Assembly (NCBI GenBank): GCA_963693305.1
Contig: OY855912.1
Coordinates: 6,115,001 to 6,179,000 of the forward strand
Reading direction: 5' to 3'
Source of the DNA: Meandrina meandrites
Taxonomy: Eukaryota; Cnidaria; Anthozoa; Scleractinia; Meandrinidae
Length of the DNA: 64,000 bases
This document shows positions 10,194 to 21,645 of this stretch, piece by piece; the stretch's first letter is position 1, and every line of letters begins with the position of its first letter. The position numbers and the translations under genes were made by a program. The notes under the pieces were generated by a model. That model was not told the DNA's origin, ran no database searches, and saw nothing but the letters and a program-made list of their open reading frames with translations.

Positions 10194-11441
10194 TGCATCA
10201 GTCAATTGAAACCCCGGCCCCCCGACCCCCGGGACTTGGCGGGGATTTAACGCGTCCAAAGCCGGGATTTAACGCACTTTTAACGGCGCGTTGGCCCCAA
10301 TGGGCGGTGGATTTAACAAATTGTCAGTAGACCGGGGCCGTGGAGCGGTGATTTAACAGAACTTTAACATCAAAATATAGGTGGACTTCTGCATCTAATA
10401 AAAGTAAAATCGGCATATTGAAGGCCAGCTTTCGCTGCACATGGAAATTGCAGCTTAAGAGGCTGGGGCTTTTAATGATAGAACTGAAAACAGGTGAATT
10501 TCAAATAGACCAACGATATCGATTTAAGTTACAGTCGACTTCCGATAACTCGAACCTCGCGCTAACTCGAACCAAAATCGATTTCCCCTGGATTTCCGTC
10601 ATACATTTTCTGTAATTTTACCCTCGGCAACTCGAACCTCCCGCTAACTCGAACCAATTTTCGTTTGCCTTCAGGTCATTTTCTATATAATTTTACCCTC
10701 GATAACTCGAACCATGTCTGTCAATACGTGCCAAGTCAAAACAAGCAGTGTACTGTGGTCCAAAACATTGATTTTATCTTGAAATAAAAACGAGTCACGA
10801 GTCAAACTGGCCTCCGAAGCGCCACTCAAAATATGAACTGTGCCCCTGGGACGGTGCCACGCTGTTGACGTGCTGCAGACGTTCAGTTTGTTTGTGGAGG
10901 TTGATAACGATTCTTTCAAAGGGCGTACTTATTCTGCTGCTCTGCTTTGTTTCACGTTACGTTACGTTGCAATATAAACGGCTAATTTTAAAAATACATT
11001 GTTCCATTTTCACTCGACCTCTTTATACTATAATCAAATTTTATTAACTGAAAATACAGACTGTATGAATAGTAAAACACCCCTTTCTCGTTATTTTTTA
11101 TTGCTCAGTCTCAACTCCCGATAACTCGAACCGTTTTCATTTTCCCTTGAAGGTTGGAGTTATCGGGAGCACGGCAAACACGTAAACCAGTATATATTAG
11201 ATATGTTTATCATTTTTTACTGGTGTTTTATAATAATAAAGTTTGTCATTCATTCGTTCATTCATCCATTCAGTCGACTGTATTTCTCCATTTGGTTCGG
11301 ATGGCCCCGCTATGTGGGGCTTTTAACAGACGTCTTGGCCCTGGGGGCGGGGAAATAAGCCGTTTTTTAACACTTGGTTAGTGTTAAATTCCCCGCTAAG
11401 TCCCGGGGGTCGGGGGGCCGGAGTTTCAATTGACTGATGCA
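10194..11441. mobile_element. 1,248-bp element with about 58-bp TIRs and TTA target duplication (Harbinger-like)
   Basis: Left end tgcatcagtcaattgaaac and the matching right end (complement near 11423-11441) continue as GC-rich complementary arms for about 58 bp. TTA occurs at 10191-10193 and 11442-11444. A 3-bp TWA duplication is the habit of PIF/Harbinger elements. No transposase inside. Confidence 0.8.
10532..11280. mobile_element. TA-flanked MITE of pogo/Tigger type nested in the previous element
   Basis: Ends cagtcgact and agtcgactg lie between TA dinucleotides at 10530-10531 and 11281-11282. The subterminal sequence repeats taactcgaacc many times, a signature of Tigger-like mariner-superfamily MITEs in marine animals. 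Non-coding. Confidence 0.65.
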
Positions 11442-11924
11442 TTATCACTTCTCCTTCCTCGCCACGTTAAAGAAAGCCTGTCGTATAATTTACACCCCCT
11501 AACGTTTTCGGATGAATAGGTTTAACGCCTATAATAATCGGATAAACATTTATATTGCCTAGTACTTTCGCGAAATTTCGATAGGCACACGTATAACGAA
11601 AAACTTCCCCTAAAATTTTCTAGGGAAAATATGGTCTCTCAGTGTCCTCGAACTTTCGACAAGATCCATCAGGATAGCTAAAACTTTCGGATGACTCAAA
11701 TCAAAGGCCCTTTGGGCTGTCTCGTGTCAGTCAAAAAGAGATTAAAATATACTTTACTAAATAGTTATTATAAAAGTAAATGTTTTGCTAGGCCGCAAAA
11801 AGCTTGTATGTTATTTACGCTTGAAATATTTACAGGGAGTTCATTAAAGACTTTCGCGCCACTAAAAAAAATAGGTGTTCTTAGAAAATTTACCATATCC
11901 GGGGATAGGGATAGCAGAGACGGG

Positions 11925-12060
11925 GGAACATTTTGCTGGGATAATATTTAGTCTTCTTTTTCCATACGCGGGAAATAAAAATGGCGAACAGGCGGGAAAA
12001 CAAAATCACAGAACACATATTATTTATGATTTTTACCAAAAAACGTCCGTCCTCTCTATT
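11925..12060. repeat. Uninterrupted copy of the repeat into which the LINE inserted
   Basis: From ggggaacattttgctggga, through aaatggcgaacaggcggg, to attatttatgat and cctctctattt it parallels 13250-13389 followed directly by 18829-18870. It serves as an empty-site reference for the LINE. Confidence 0.75.
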
Positions 12061-12387
12061 TCCGACGCAAACTGAACGCAAGAGGAATTGAGCGTTACTC
12101 GAAGCACTCGTCCCCCACTTCACCTCCTTATGCCGACGTTTTGCGCTGTTTTCCATTTCTTTTGTTATTTATTGCCCGTTTTTAACGATCAAAGAACAAT
12201 ATTAGAAAATAGAGTATTTCATACGTGTTTCTTGTGACGAAAACGCTGAAAATAGAAATGCCGATATGTTTGTAACGAACCTTTTACAGTGCACATACCC
12301 AGGCAAATAGCATTCCCAAGGTAAACAACACCAAGGTAAACTCACCGCGCGAATACGTTATCGAGGCGTTTGTGGTCACACACTTAA

Positions 12388-12744
12388 GGATGCTCACAAC
12401 GGTTTCCAGCAATTTCAAGCTCTTAAACTTTGATGGGCCAGTACTACAAATCTTTACCAGTTGCTGCAACAATAATGATATCGACCAAATGTCCAATCAT
12501 TGCTGAATAAGTTGTGGTCATTTTCATGACGTCACTGGTTACTATAGCAACAGCTTTACCTTTGAAAAACACCCTTATTTTCCCTTTAAGTGCTTATAAC
12601 TCAAAAACGAGTCCGGTGACCCCCATTTTTTATTATTGAATAATGATTGGCATGTTAAGATGCAACTTTAGTAACCAGTGATTTGTAGTACTGGCCCATC
12701 AAAGTTTAAGAGCTTGAAATTGCTGGAAACCGTTGTGAGCCTCC
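12388..12744. mobile_element. TTAA-flanked foldback MITE, 357 bp
   Basis: Arms of about 65 bp (12388-12452 and 12676-12744) are complementary, starting ggatgctcacaacggtttcc. TTAA at 12384-12387 and 12745-12748 is the target duplication used by piggyBac and Kolobok transposases. Confidence 0.8.
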
Positions 12745-12748
12745 TTAA

Positions 12749-13249
12749 GTCAATTTTTCATACTGTTTTCAGCGCGAAATGCGAAAATGGGTAATTCGAG
12801 GGTGCTTGCTTAGCATCATCTCGCTTTTATTATTTATACTCTTTTGACAGTCCTCTACTGCTTTGTTATGTCAGTATTTCAGACAGCGAAGACTCCGTTT
12901 ATATAAATCTCTTTGTTGGATTTTTCTAAACCTTAAACGCCAAATTTCCAAAAAAAAATAGCATTTACTTACAAATCAGCAAGCCATCAAGCCATGATCC
13001 TAAGAAAGACCACGTTTTTGCTGCCTTGAACCTGCAAAGTTGACCTCAGGAAATCTAAACCTCACGCCATCATATTTAATTTCAAATTTCTCTGTTTATT
13101 TTATTTGCTTCTCTTTAAGGTTTGCCTCACGATTGGTCATTTTATCTTGGGGTACTTGGAAAACCTACCTATTTGCCTCGGTAACTTTCATGGGCGATTC
13201 TTTTGTTCTTTTTCACACCGCCATAAATTTACCTTGTCGATACCTTTGG
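12749..13249. other. Stretch without recognised features
   Basis: AT-rich sequence; nothing supportable seen apart from weak reading frames. Confidence 0.5.
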
Positions 13250-13388
13250 GGAACATTTTGCTGAGATAATTTTTAGTCTTTTTTTTTCATAAGTGGGAAA
13301 TAAAAATGGCGAACAGGCCATGAAAATGACAAAACACCCGGGAAAACAAAATTACAAAGCACGCGGAAAAACAAAATGACAGAGAACA

Positions 13389-13389
<1 letters not shown>
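13250..13389. repeat. Left part of the repeat split by the LINE, including the left target duplication
   Basis: It matches 11925-12015 with a duplicated ggaaaacaaaat segment. It ends in agagaacat (13381-13389), repeated at 18820-18828 on the far side of the LINE. Confidence 0.8.
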
Positions 13390-13420
<31 letters not shown>

Positions 13421-13683
13421 GGTTGCACAATTATAATTACATACAACATAAAAAAAAATACTTATACAAAAAAAAAAACTAAATCACATTGACTAAATTG
13501 CAAAACATTACAGTCCTTACAAGTACGATCACCTATATCAAATTATATCAAATTAGCCTATAACTACATAAATACTACAATACATTACAAGTCAGTGCCA
13601 TATAAAACAAATAACAAATGGTGGTCACTACGCTACTTATACAGAGAGTTTTAGAAAAGGAAAGATAGGGGGTTTAAAATATC

Positions 13684-16600
13684 TCACAAAATAGATAGTA
13701 GATTAGTCCATTTCTTAAAATGACACGCAAGCTTGTCTCGTTTCCTGGCAATATTTCTTTCTATCTTTTCGTAAAAGCCGAGTTGGTTAATGAAAAGTTG
13801 TACACTTGGCATTTGGCCACTAGATCTAGACTTATATATTATCAGTTTGAACACTGTAAGAATAAGGTTTATTATAGCGCCGTTTTTTTCCGAGTCAATA
13901 CCTAATATAATATTTGAGATGTTCAAATCTGGCAAAACAATTCCGGAAGATTTAGTCCAGATTCTTATGTCCCTATACAAGGATTTAGAGTGCTCACAAT
14001 GGACAAAAACGTGATCGATTGTTTCTGAATAATTAGAACAGAAGGAACAAATAGGAGATTCGATGATCTTGAAGCGGAATAGGTCCCTATTTAAATAAAG
14101 GCAATTGTTTAGGATTTTATATTGAAAACATCTGGTGTAAGGATCGATACACATGTTATATATTCTACGATAGACGGATTCCCAGTCAATTTGGCTATCG
14201 ACCCGTTTGAGGATGTGGGATTGGGCAGTAGGTTTTTTAAATTTTGATTGAACAAACGAAAGGTATATGTCTTTTGATGTTATTTTGGAAGCAGTGCCGT
14301 TTCTACCGGGGTTTGAGGGGTCATGATTCTCAAAAGCTTCAACGTCCTTCATTAGCACTTTCCAGCTTTGGGGAATTGCGCTGGTGATGCTGGCCCAGAA
14401 AATAAAGTGACCAGGCTCAACACCCATCGCATGAGCAGTTTCCCAATTAATTTCGTTTCTTTCGTTATATAAGTCTTTAACCCTGAAGATACCACTTGAA
14501 GCCAGTTGGGGAAAGAAAACCGATTTGTTGTTTACTTTGATATTTTTATTATTCCAGAGGACTTGATTTACGATGTGTTCCGGGGTGACGACTTCTTCGT
14601 TACAATATTCAGCCCAGCTGACTAGAACACTCTTGTAGAAGTGCGACAGAACTTTCGGAATCCTTTCCTTATCGAAGTTCGTTCCTATCGCCTTTGTTCC
14701 TCCTATAGACGCTAAATGCTGCATGGGGAAACTCTTCCAGGATTTAACGTAGTTTTCGTCTAGCAGGTTGAGAGCCCATTTGACTCTGTTCGCTTTGATT
14801 TGTGACTCAAAGTCGGGTAGGTTAATTCCTCCGTTATCGCAATTACCTATTAAGGTGTCGTATTTGATTTTTGGCTTCTTCCCGTTCCAAATGAAGTCTG
14901 TTATTACGTTTTTGACTTTGCTTATGAAGTGGTCTGGTACAAAAATCTTGGAACATACATACAATAATTTAGGCAGAGCAAGCGATTTAATTATTGTCGA
15001 TTTACCAAAGAGCGTCAGACTACGCATTTTCCAGATGTTTAAAACTGTTTTAAAACTTTCAAAAATCCGATCGAGGTTTTGCTCTCGAAAAAAGGTGTCA
15101 TTATATGAAAAGGAAATACCCAGAATATTTATGCCACTTTCGTTAAGATTGATCCATTTTATGCCATCATCGTTGGTAGGTTGCGCATCTAGTTTACTGC
15201 TGCCTATCCAGCCAGCTTCGGATTTAATGGTGTTTATCTTAAGAGAGGAGAATAAATAGAATTCCTGGATTGATTTTAGAACCGCATTAAGGGAAGCTAT
15301 GTCTTTCAGAAAAAATGTGCTATCATCGGCGAATAGCTCGAGCTTTTTATGCTTCTCGCCGATCCAGATTCCTTCAATCTGCCTATTCTGGCGAACTAAC
15401 GACGCTAGAACTTCTATCACAAGGATAAAAAGGTAGGGAGAGATTGGGTCCCCTTGTTTGGTTCCTCTTGCAATGTTGAAAAGATTTGTCGCGAAGCCAT
15501 TGTTCAATACACACGCGCGGTTCCCTCGGAGTAGTACACTGATCCATTTTATGAAGTCCTCGCCGAAACCGAAGTGCGTCAGCGATGCAAGAATAAAATT
15601 ATGTTCAATACTATCGAAGGCTTTCTCGAAGTCGGCTGCGAAAAGTATAAGCGACTCATCGTTTTTCATTGTGAAATCCATAATGTCGTCAATGAGGCGA
15701 ATAGAGTCCTCAATATTTCTACCTTTAATAAACGCCGCCTGGTCGGGGTCAACAAGTTTTGTCAAGACTTTACTCATTCGATTACTTAGTACCTTGCTGC
15801 ATATTTTGGTATCTACGTTAATAAGACTAATTGGGCGCCAAGAAGACAAAAGTCTTTTGTCTTTGCCTGGTTTCTCTAACAATGTAATTACTACCTGTTG
15901 TTGGGAGGTGCTCAATGTTCCACTATCAAAAGCGCTGTTGAGGGATTTGATTAGTTCGGCATTTAACACATCCCAAAACGCGAGATAAAATTCCTTCGTA
16001 AGTCCGTCCATGCCAGGTGTTTTAGACGACCCTAATCCTTTAAGGGCGTTGAAACATTCGTTGGCTGTCAAGTAACCTTCGCATGTTGCTTTCTCCTCAG
16101 CTGTTAAAGTGGGGGAATCGATTCTCGTCATGAAAGCTGAGCAGTCCTCGTGGGTCTTTATGTTTTTCCGCGAATAGAGCTCGCTGTAGAAATGTTCGAT
16201 GTTGTTAAGAATTTCTTTTGGTTCTGTGATTTCGTGACTATTTTCCGTTAATAGCTTTCTCAGGTGTGTTTTGGCCTTATTACGCTTTTCCAATGATAAA
16301 AAATACTTTGTATTTTTTTCACCTTGCTCGTACCAGCTTACTTTGGATCTTAAAATTATTCCTTCTGTGATGTAATTGCTTTTTTCTTCCAATGACTTTT
16401 TTAAGCAGTCATGCTCGGCGGTTTTAACAGGATCTAGTTCCCACCCGTTAAAGCTTTCTATTTCCTTAATCTTTTCCTCGATATCTCGGTATTCATTCCT
16501 GAATGTTTTTGCGCGCGCTTTTGAGAATGTTATTGTTGATTTGCGAATTTCATATTTTAATAAGTCCCATCGCAGCTGTGGATTTTTAATTCCTTCAGAA

Positions 16601-17493
16601 TTCATTTTTACTTTGCAGTTGTTTATTACATTTTTCGTTTCTCGAATATAGTTGTTATCGTTAATAAGAGAGTTGTTGAATTTCCAAAACGAGGGACCAT
16701 TTTTAACCCCGGGCAATGATTTAATGCGCAAAGTAACCGCAGAATGATCGGTGGACGGGGCCGGAATGATATCTACTTGTTCAGCATATGATTGAAGTTC
16801 GTCAGAAATTAAGAAATAATCTAACCGCCTATATATGGTTATATTTGGGGAGCTGCTTCGTCCTTGCGCTTTGCCGCTCCAAGTGAATTTTTTGGCATCC
16901 GGGTTTCTGACTCTCCATATATCGCACAGATCCAGATCTAGCATGATTTCCCGAATAGCCTCGATCGAGCGAGTTTTAAGTTTTGGGTTTCCACCGCTTG
17001 CTTCCAGCTCTATATCGAAGATAAAATTGAAATCGCCACCCCATATAAAAGAGGTATCTACTGGGCAATCTAAGTTATAGATTACTTCGCATATCTCTAA
17101 CAAAAGCGATACTTGATTTTTTTCATCGTTGGGTGCATAAGAATTTATTAGTAGAAAGGAATTACCTTGCAGCAGGCACAGAACGAGAATGAATCTGCCA
17201 TTTTGGTCGATAATTTTCTTAACGATGCTATAATCTAGTTGTTCACCGAATAAAATAGCAACACCTTTACTATTTGACGTTCCATGAGACATGATTATAT
17301 CGCCTTTATACCTTTGGGACCATTCCGTCTCAATATCAACAGTCGAATGAGTCTCTTGAAGAAATGCGATTCCTCGATTTCCGCCGTGTTTTGCCACCCA
17401 GTTGAATATCTTTTTAGACTTCCTATACTCACGTAGTCCTCTCACATTGAGAGATATTAACCCTACATCTATATTGTCATTGAAAAAGTAGAC
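13684..17493 (-). CDS. LINE ORF2: AP endonuclease, reverse transcriptase and CCHC protein
   Basis: The reading frame is open from 17493 to the stop at 13684 (about 1,269 codons). The N-terminal exonuclease-endonuclease-phosphatase domain (about the first 240 residues) shows SLNVRGLR, LQETHS, GGDFNF, RRLDYFLIS and STDHSAV. The reverse transcriptase follows with SSWRPISLINVD, DQAAFIKGRN, FAADFEKAFDSI, GTKQGDPISPYLF and the catalytic FADD (LFADDSTFF). The C-terminus has a zinc-knuckle pattern, C-x2-C then H and C (CSFC...HVFVHC). The protein nicks target DNA and copies the element's RNA in place. No ATG precedes the catalytic SLNVRGLR; the only early candidate is GTG at 17445, inside that motif, and the first ATG comes about 50 codons later. 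Initiation is therefore unclear (non-AUG, reinitiation after ORF1, or a lost start). No internal stops. Confidence 0.95.
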   Translation of the reverse strand, partial: VYFFNDNIDVGLISLNVRGLREYRKSKKIFNWVAKHGGNRGIAFLQETHSTVDIETEWSQRYKGDIIMSHGTSNSKGVAILFGEQLDYSIVKKIIDQNGRFILVLCLLQGNSFLLINSYAPNDEKNQVSLLLEICEVIYNLDCPVDTSFIWGGDFNFIFDIELEASGGNPKLKTRSIEAIREIMLDLDLCDIWRVRNPDAKKFTWSGKAQGRSSSPNITIYRRLDYFLISDELQSYAEQVDIIPAPSTDHSAVTLRIKSLPGVKNGPSFWKFNNSLINDNNYIRETKNVINNCKVKMNSEGIKNPQLRWDLLKYEIRKSTITFSKARAKTFRNEYRDIEEKIKEIESFNGWELDPVKTAEHDCLKKSLEEKSNYITEGIILRSKVSWYEQGEKNTKYFLSLEKRNKAKTHLRKLLTENSHEITEPKEILNNIEHFYSELYSRKNIKTHEDCSAFMTRIDSPTLTAEEKATCEGYLTANECFNALKGLGSSKTPGMDGLTKEFYLAFWDVLNAELIKSLNSAFDSGTLSTSQQQVVITLLEKPGKDKRLLSSWRPISLINVDTKICSKVLSNRMSKVLTKLVDPDQAAFIKGRNIEDSIRLIDDIMDFTMKNDESLILFAADFEKAFDSIEHNFILASLTHFGFGEDFIKWISVLLRGNRACVLNNGFATNLFNIARGTKQGDPISPYLFILVIEVLASLVRQNRQIEGIWIGEKHKKLELFADDSTFFLKDIASLNAVLKSIQEFYLFSSLKINTIKSEAGWIGSSKLDAQPTNDDGIKWINLNESGINILGISFSYNDTFFREQNLDRIFESFKTVLNIWKMRSLTLFGKSTIIKSLALPKLLYVCSKIFVPDHFISKVKNVITDFIWNGKKPKIKYDTLIGNCDNGGINLPDFESQIKANRVKWALNLLDENYVKSWKSFPMQHLASIGGTKAIGTNFDKERIPKVLSHFYKSVLVSWAEYCNEEVVTPEHIVNQVLWNNKNIKVNNKSVFFPQLASSGIFRVKDLYNERNEINWETAHAMGVEPGHFIFWASITSAIPQSWKVLMKDVEAFENHDPSNPGRNGTASKITSKDIYLSFVQSKFKKPTAQSHILKRVDSQIDWESVYRRIYNMCIDPYTRCFQYKILNNCLYLNRDLFRFKIIESPICSFCSNYSETIDHVFVHCEHSKSLYRDIRIWTKSSGIVLPDLNISNIILGIDSEKNGAIINLILTVFKLIIYKSRSSGQMPSVQLFINQLGFYEKIERNIARKRDKLACHFKKWTNLLSIL

Positions 17494-17808
17494 TTATAGA
17501 GAAAAAGACATGAAATTGAAGTGCGTAGGACCAAACAATATAAATAATCATGCATACAGTAAGGAAAAACAAAACACAAGGGACAAGACATGTAGTTAAC
17601 AATGAAACTAACAGGTGTGATTAGCATTTGCGTGTATATGAATTTTGATTTCTTCTGGGCAATTCAGAAAGATAGTAAAACAATATTCCATCAACTTCGA
17701 AATCCTCCTAACTAAGCAGACTTAAAACCAGCGTAGCAATGGCTGTAGCAACCCTAAGTGCGCCTTATCCAGGACTAATTACAATTAAAACAATTAGTTT
17801 TATGACAC

Positions 17809-18687
17809 TCACTCAAGTAGTTCCTTTGGCACATTCTCGATTGAATATTTCGCATTTCCGATTTTCAGAGTTCTTCCGATGACTTTTGCTTGTGTTCCAC
17901 TTGCCCGGGCCTTAAGCATCGCTTTGATCAGGACTGATCTTTCATCCTGAATTTCGCTGGGATAATCCAAGGTTATATAGGCGTCGGGATAGTAGAGGGA
18001 TTCTTTGAGATGGTTTCTATTCCGGAAAACTTTCTCCTTGTCTTCCCTGCAAACGAAACGCACGATTATGGGTCGAGGTCGACCTTGGGTTGATTTACCC
18101 ATTCTGTGCACAGCGTGACATCTCATCTGACTTGTCTCAATCCCCATTTCTTTGGCGATAATGTCGAAAATTACTTCCTTGCAGTTCTCGCCTGAACTTT
18201 CGGGAATGTTCCGGAAAATTAAATTTTCACGTCGCGAATATTCTTCGAGATGTAGGACTTTTTCCTTCTCTTTCTTTAATTGGGTTCTCAACTCGTCGAC
18301 TGCTTGTTCTTGTACGGCTAAGGCAAGCGATAAGGCCTTGTTGCTTCCTTCGAGGGAGTCGATTTTGTCTGAGGACGTCGCCGCAGCATTTTCTAATTCG
18401 GCCACATTACTTCGTAGGACTTGTATTTCGGCCTTTAAATCACTTTTGAAGCTTTCCATTTCGACTCGGAGCTGTCTGAAGTTGTTTTCCATCTTTTCGC
18501 CAAGAGAAGCGAGGGTGTCCATAATTGCATTCAATGTTATCGGTGAAAGAGCGTTGTCGTTAGATGATGAATCCGTGCAAGTAACCACACTCATGTTTGA
18601 GCTGTTAACACGAGGGAGCTTCGCGTCAACGTTTTGCGGACTTTTAGGGCTGCTGGACCTTTTTTTTCTTTTCTTCTTATTTCCCAT
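17809..18687 (-). CDS. LINE ORF1: L1-type RNA-binding/chaperone protein
   Basis: 292 codons from ATG to TAG. The basic N-terminus (GNKKKRKKRSSSPKSP) looks like a nuclear or RNA-binding patch. Residues about 55-145 form a coiled coil rich in E/K/L heptads for trimer formation. Residues about 148-240 match the L1 ORF1 RRM-like domain with SRRENLIFRNIPES, HAVHRMGKS and RPRPIIVRF, and the last part resembles its C-terminal domain (DYPSEIQDERSVLIKAML). In L1 elements this protein coats the RNA and aids strand annealing. It is 5' of ORF2 in the same direction. The opposite-strand frame at 18152-18709 is a shadow. Confidence 0.93.
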   Translation of the reverse strand: MGNKKKRKKRSSSPKSPQNVDAKLPRVNSSNMSVVTCTDSSSNDNALSPITLNAIMDTLASLGEKMENNFRQLRVEMESFKSDLKAEIQVLRSNVAELENAAATSSDKIDSLEGSNKALSLALAVQEQAVDELRTQLKKEKEKVLHLEEYSRRENLIFRNIPESSGENCKEVIFDIIAKEMGIETSQMRCHAVHRMGKSTQGRPRPIIVRFVCREDKEKVFRNRNHLKESLYYPDAYITLDYPSEIQDERSVLIKAMLKARASGTQAKVIGRTLKIGNAKYSIENVPKELLE

Positions 18688-18828
18688 ACAATCATGGGAA
18701 CTTCCTTAAATAAAGGGAAATAAGTAATTCGGAGGAGTAAACTGTTCCGCGAGGGAGGAAATCGAGTCGAGGGACGGAGCTTTAAGGAACACGTCCGTCC
18801 GCCATTACTCGGTCCCAGGAGAGAACAT

Positions 18829-19197
18829 ATTATTTATGATATTTACCAAAAAAACGTCCTCTCTATTTGTGAGTTTCCCTAGGTAAAGAGCCCTTTTACC
18901 ATGTTAAAAGGACGATGTGTAACCGCAACTATATAAATTTGACACACTACACTATTAACCTATTCCGTACTTGAAACCATACACCGCTACACAGATCAAA
19001 CAATTTGTTCCAGTCAAATTTTGTTAATTTCATTTTATGCAGTTCCGAAAAAACTTTCCGTAAAGATTCTCAAAATCCCGCTCCGGCTCTTTCTTGAAAT
19101 TCCCGCTTACCGCTCCTGTTTTCAGCTCCCATCCCGGCCGAATATCACCACATCTTCTTATCTGGGTTACTTAGCGTGAGGTCTGTCTTTGACCTTG
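18829..19197. other. Remainder of the LINE-interrupted repeat and unassigned sequence
   Basis: 18829-18870 continues the split repeat (attatttatgat to cctctctattt). The rest to 19197 shows no gene. Confidence 0.5.
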
Positions 19198-19201
19198 TTA
19201 A

Positions 19202-21574
19202 AGGGCAACTCTTGGGAAATTTACCCCGATTTTTTTATTTTTTCTATAAGTTGTTTATAGCAACAGGAATCTTTAGAAGGTAAAATTTTAAAGATATCGG
19301 CCAAAATGAATTTGCTACGAATTTTCTTTTACGCCAATTTGGCGGCCATTTTGAAAACGTTCGGATTTTGGTACGTCACGTGATGCTACGTCACAGGTGT
19401 GGAAGGCAGATTTGCTTTTGCATGCTTCTGATAAGAGGAAAACACGCCAAGCGTCTCTTCATAAATGAGAATGACAAGGAGAGAAAGACCCTATGCTGTT
19501 CAATGATTTCCAAGATAAAAAAGGTAGTGCTTCAGTGCTTAAATATAAAAGGAAATAAACTTAAAAAGAGTAAATCATGTGTCGTGAAACGAAACAAATC
19601 CGTCAGATTGATCGGCCTTCTAAGGTCACCAAATGTACATAGCTTTATAATACGATACATCCTCTCTTGCACCATATCGTGATAAAGATGCTTTTTGTCT
19701 GGAGTAGATAGTAAATTGAAAAGGGTCTGCGAGTGCTGACTCCCATAACTTGTCAGAAATCTCTTCATTTACTGAGCCTCTATATGTCGACCTATGTCCT
19801 ATATGTAAGCGAAATCCATGCGTTCGGAAACAGACCGATATATTTTGATTCTGTTGTTGAGAAATTTGTAGCCACCCTCAGATTTCTCCTGCTGTTAATT
19901 GGCAAAATAGAAAGCAATTCCCACCAGCAAATGTAGTGTTTCTTTGAAGTATATGCCTTCGAAAGGCGCGCGTGATTTGCGTGCAGGTCAGTACTGCGCA
20001 ATAAGAAGCCACTACCCCGCGCGCTAGCAGAGGCGCTCTCGCGGGATATAAAATTATACGAAGAAATGGGGAATCAAATATAAAACAATATCCGGATAAC
20101 TAAGAGAAGAAGTGTTGCGTGAAGTACTTATTCTGTGATTCCTTTTGAGAAACAATTGTTGTAAATTAGGCAACCTGGGGTGTAGCATAAAACCCGGATA
20201 TGAAAGCGTGTCACGCTCTTTCCCTTCACCCTCCCTATCCTGACCACGAAACAGTTTCGTGTGCAGATTCGAGCAGATGTCAGTTGACGAGATAACTAAA
20301 GGAAAACATGCCAAATGTTGTAAGACAAGAAGAGCGCAACGTCCATTTCAAATGCAAACCATGAATTAAAACGCAAGCAAACGCGAAAGTAATAAGGAAC
20401 CAAACACAGCACAATTTTCGATTTTCGTGGGGGTTCTTTTCGCAAAAAGATAAGAAATTGCAAAATAAAAACATGACAACTTAATTATACCGATAAATAT
20501 AAAATCACGCAGGGTCGTGTAATAGTCCCGGTGGCAGTAATCGGTTTACAAAATCATTCTCAGTACAGTTTTACGCATACAAGCACGAACAACCTTGAAC
20601 AAAGTTTCCTCAAGGCAAGTTGTTTCAACTACAGAAAGCGCAAACTCCCTTCTCCCAACAAAAGAAGTGAAGAGGCCGAGCAGAGTTTTGTCCACATTTA
20701 ACGTCTTTAACTACAAGCCTGTGTATGTTCTAGATAAAATCTAGCTCCCGCAGAATTTCGGATAATCTAGTTTCGGTAGCTGGCATTGTTTCGCCGGCAG
20801 AATTCTTGTTTTCGAGCAGAATTTAGAAAAACCGGTAACACAAAAGAGACAAAGAATTTAACTTGAGTTTCTGTATTTGCAAGCTTTCAAACGCATAAGA
20901 TAGATAGTGTACATTAGGCTGAAGCTCAAAAGGTCAAAACCTATTGTGATAAACATGAGCAAAAATATTTGAAGACCGAATATAAACAACAAAATGCAGC
21001 AAACAGTTTGTTTGTATAAAAGCATGTTTAATTAAGCTTCTCGCGTACATGCAAATAATAACAAGGCTTTTCAGGTTTGACTTAGCTCACAAACAACTGG
21101 CCGAGGTAATAGAGAAAGAAACTGTACAGTTAGGACTTCAATTCACTCACCATTCGTCGCCGTCGGCGGTGAGGAGGTTCGATATTTTACTCCCTTTCTC
21201 TGTCTCGCTGTTTTTCCCTGGAGGCTCAAAACGCCAGGGTTGAAATACCATAGAAGGTTCTTAATTATCCCCTGACATATCCCCTCCTATAGTTCTCTAA
21301 AAATCAGTGGAGTCGCTAGCAGAAGTTGAGCTCTCACTGCAAGAATTTGAGTCAGCCATGTTCGTGACTTGTTGCGGTTCCACATCTGTGACGTATCACA
21401 TCTCGTGATCATAATCGAAGCATCCATGGCGAAATGTCACGTAAAATACGAAGTTTTACGTTAAAATTAACCGGTAAAAAAAGCTTCTGAATTCAATTTT
21501 TTTGCTTCCTGTGTAATTTTGGAAACATTTGGAAGCTTTTACTGAAATATAGTTTTCTAGCCAAGAGTTGCCCT
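19202..21574. mobile_element. TTAA-flanked TIR element, 2.37 kb, non-autonomous
   Basis: Terminal inverted repeat agggcaactcttgg / ccaagagttgccct, with TTAA at 19198-19201 and 21575-21578. A degenerate subterminal match (tacgtcacaggtgtgg near 19389 against ccacatctgtgacgta near 21381) suggests arms of about 200 bp. Reading frames inside (19368-19682, 19532-19768) are not recognisable, so it seems to be a deletion derivative of a piggyBac- or Kolobok-type element. Confidence 0.75.
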
Positions 21575-21645
21575 TTAACTTTTGAGATGTTTGTAAGATA
21601 AGTCAAGCAAGGCTTTTTTTAGCCCCCTAACGCAGCTGACTTAAA

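Larger units (their letters stand above)
9877..11477. mobile_element. First insertion inside TIR copy 2
   Basis: It begins after cctaatga and ends before cctgtcgtataattt, both contiguous in the intact copy except for 13 bp. Its own outer parts (9877-10190, 11445-11477) are unidentified; a 70-codon frame at 9896-10108 has no recognisable similarity. The middle is the TTA-flanked element. Confidence 0.7.
13390..18819 (-). mobile_element. Full-length LINE (L1/Tx1-like) non-LTR retrotransposon, 5.43 kb
   Basis: On the minus strand: 5' UTR (18819-18688), ORF1, a spacer of about 315 bp, ORF2, a 3' UTR of about 270 bp and a poly(A) tail seen as 27 T at 13390-13416. The 9-bp target duplication agagaacat flanks it at 13381-13389 and 18820-18828. 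Both ORFs are open, so this is a young and possibly competent copy. The endonuclease type, CCHC tail and poly(A) fit the L1/Tx1 group. Clade placement needs a tree. Confidence 0.95.

Noticed and set aside
13720..16651. Plus-strand ORFs over the LINE (up to 176 codons)
   Set aside because: Shadows of ORF2 on the opposite strand.
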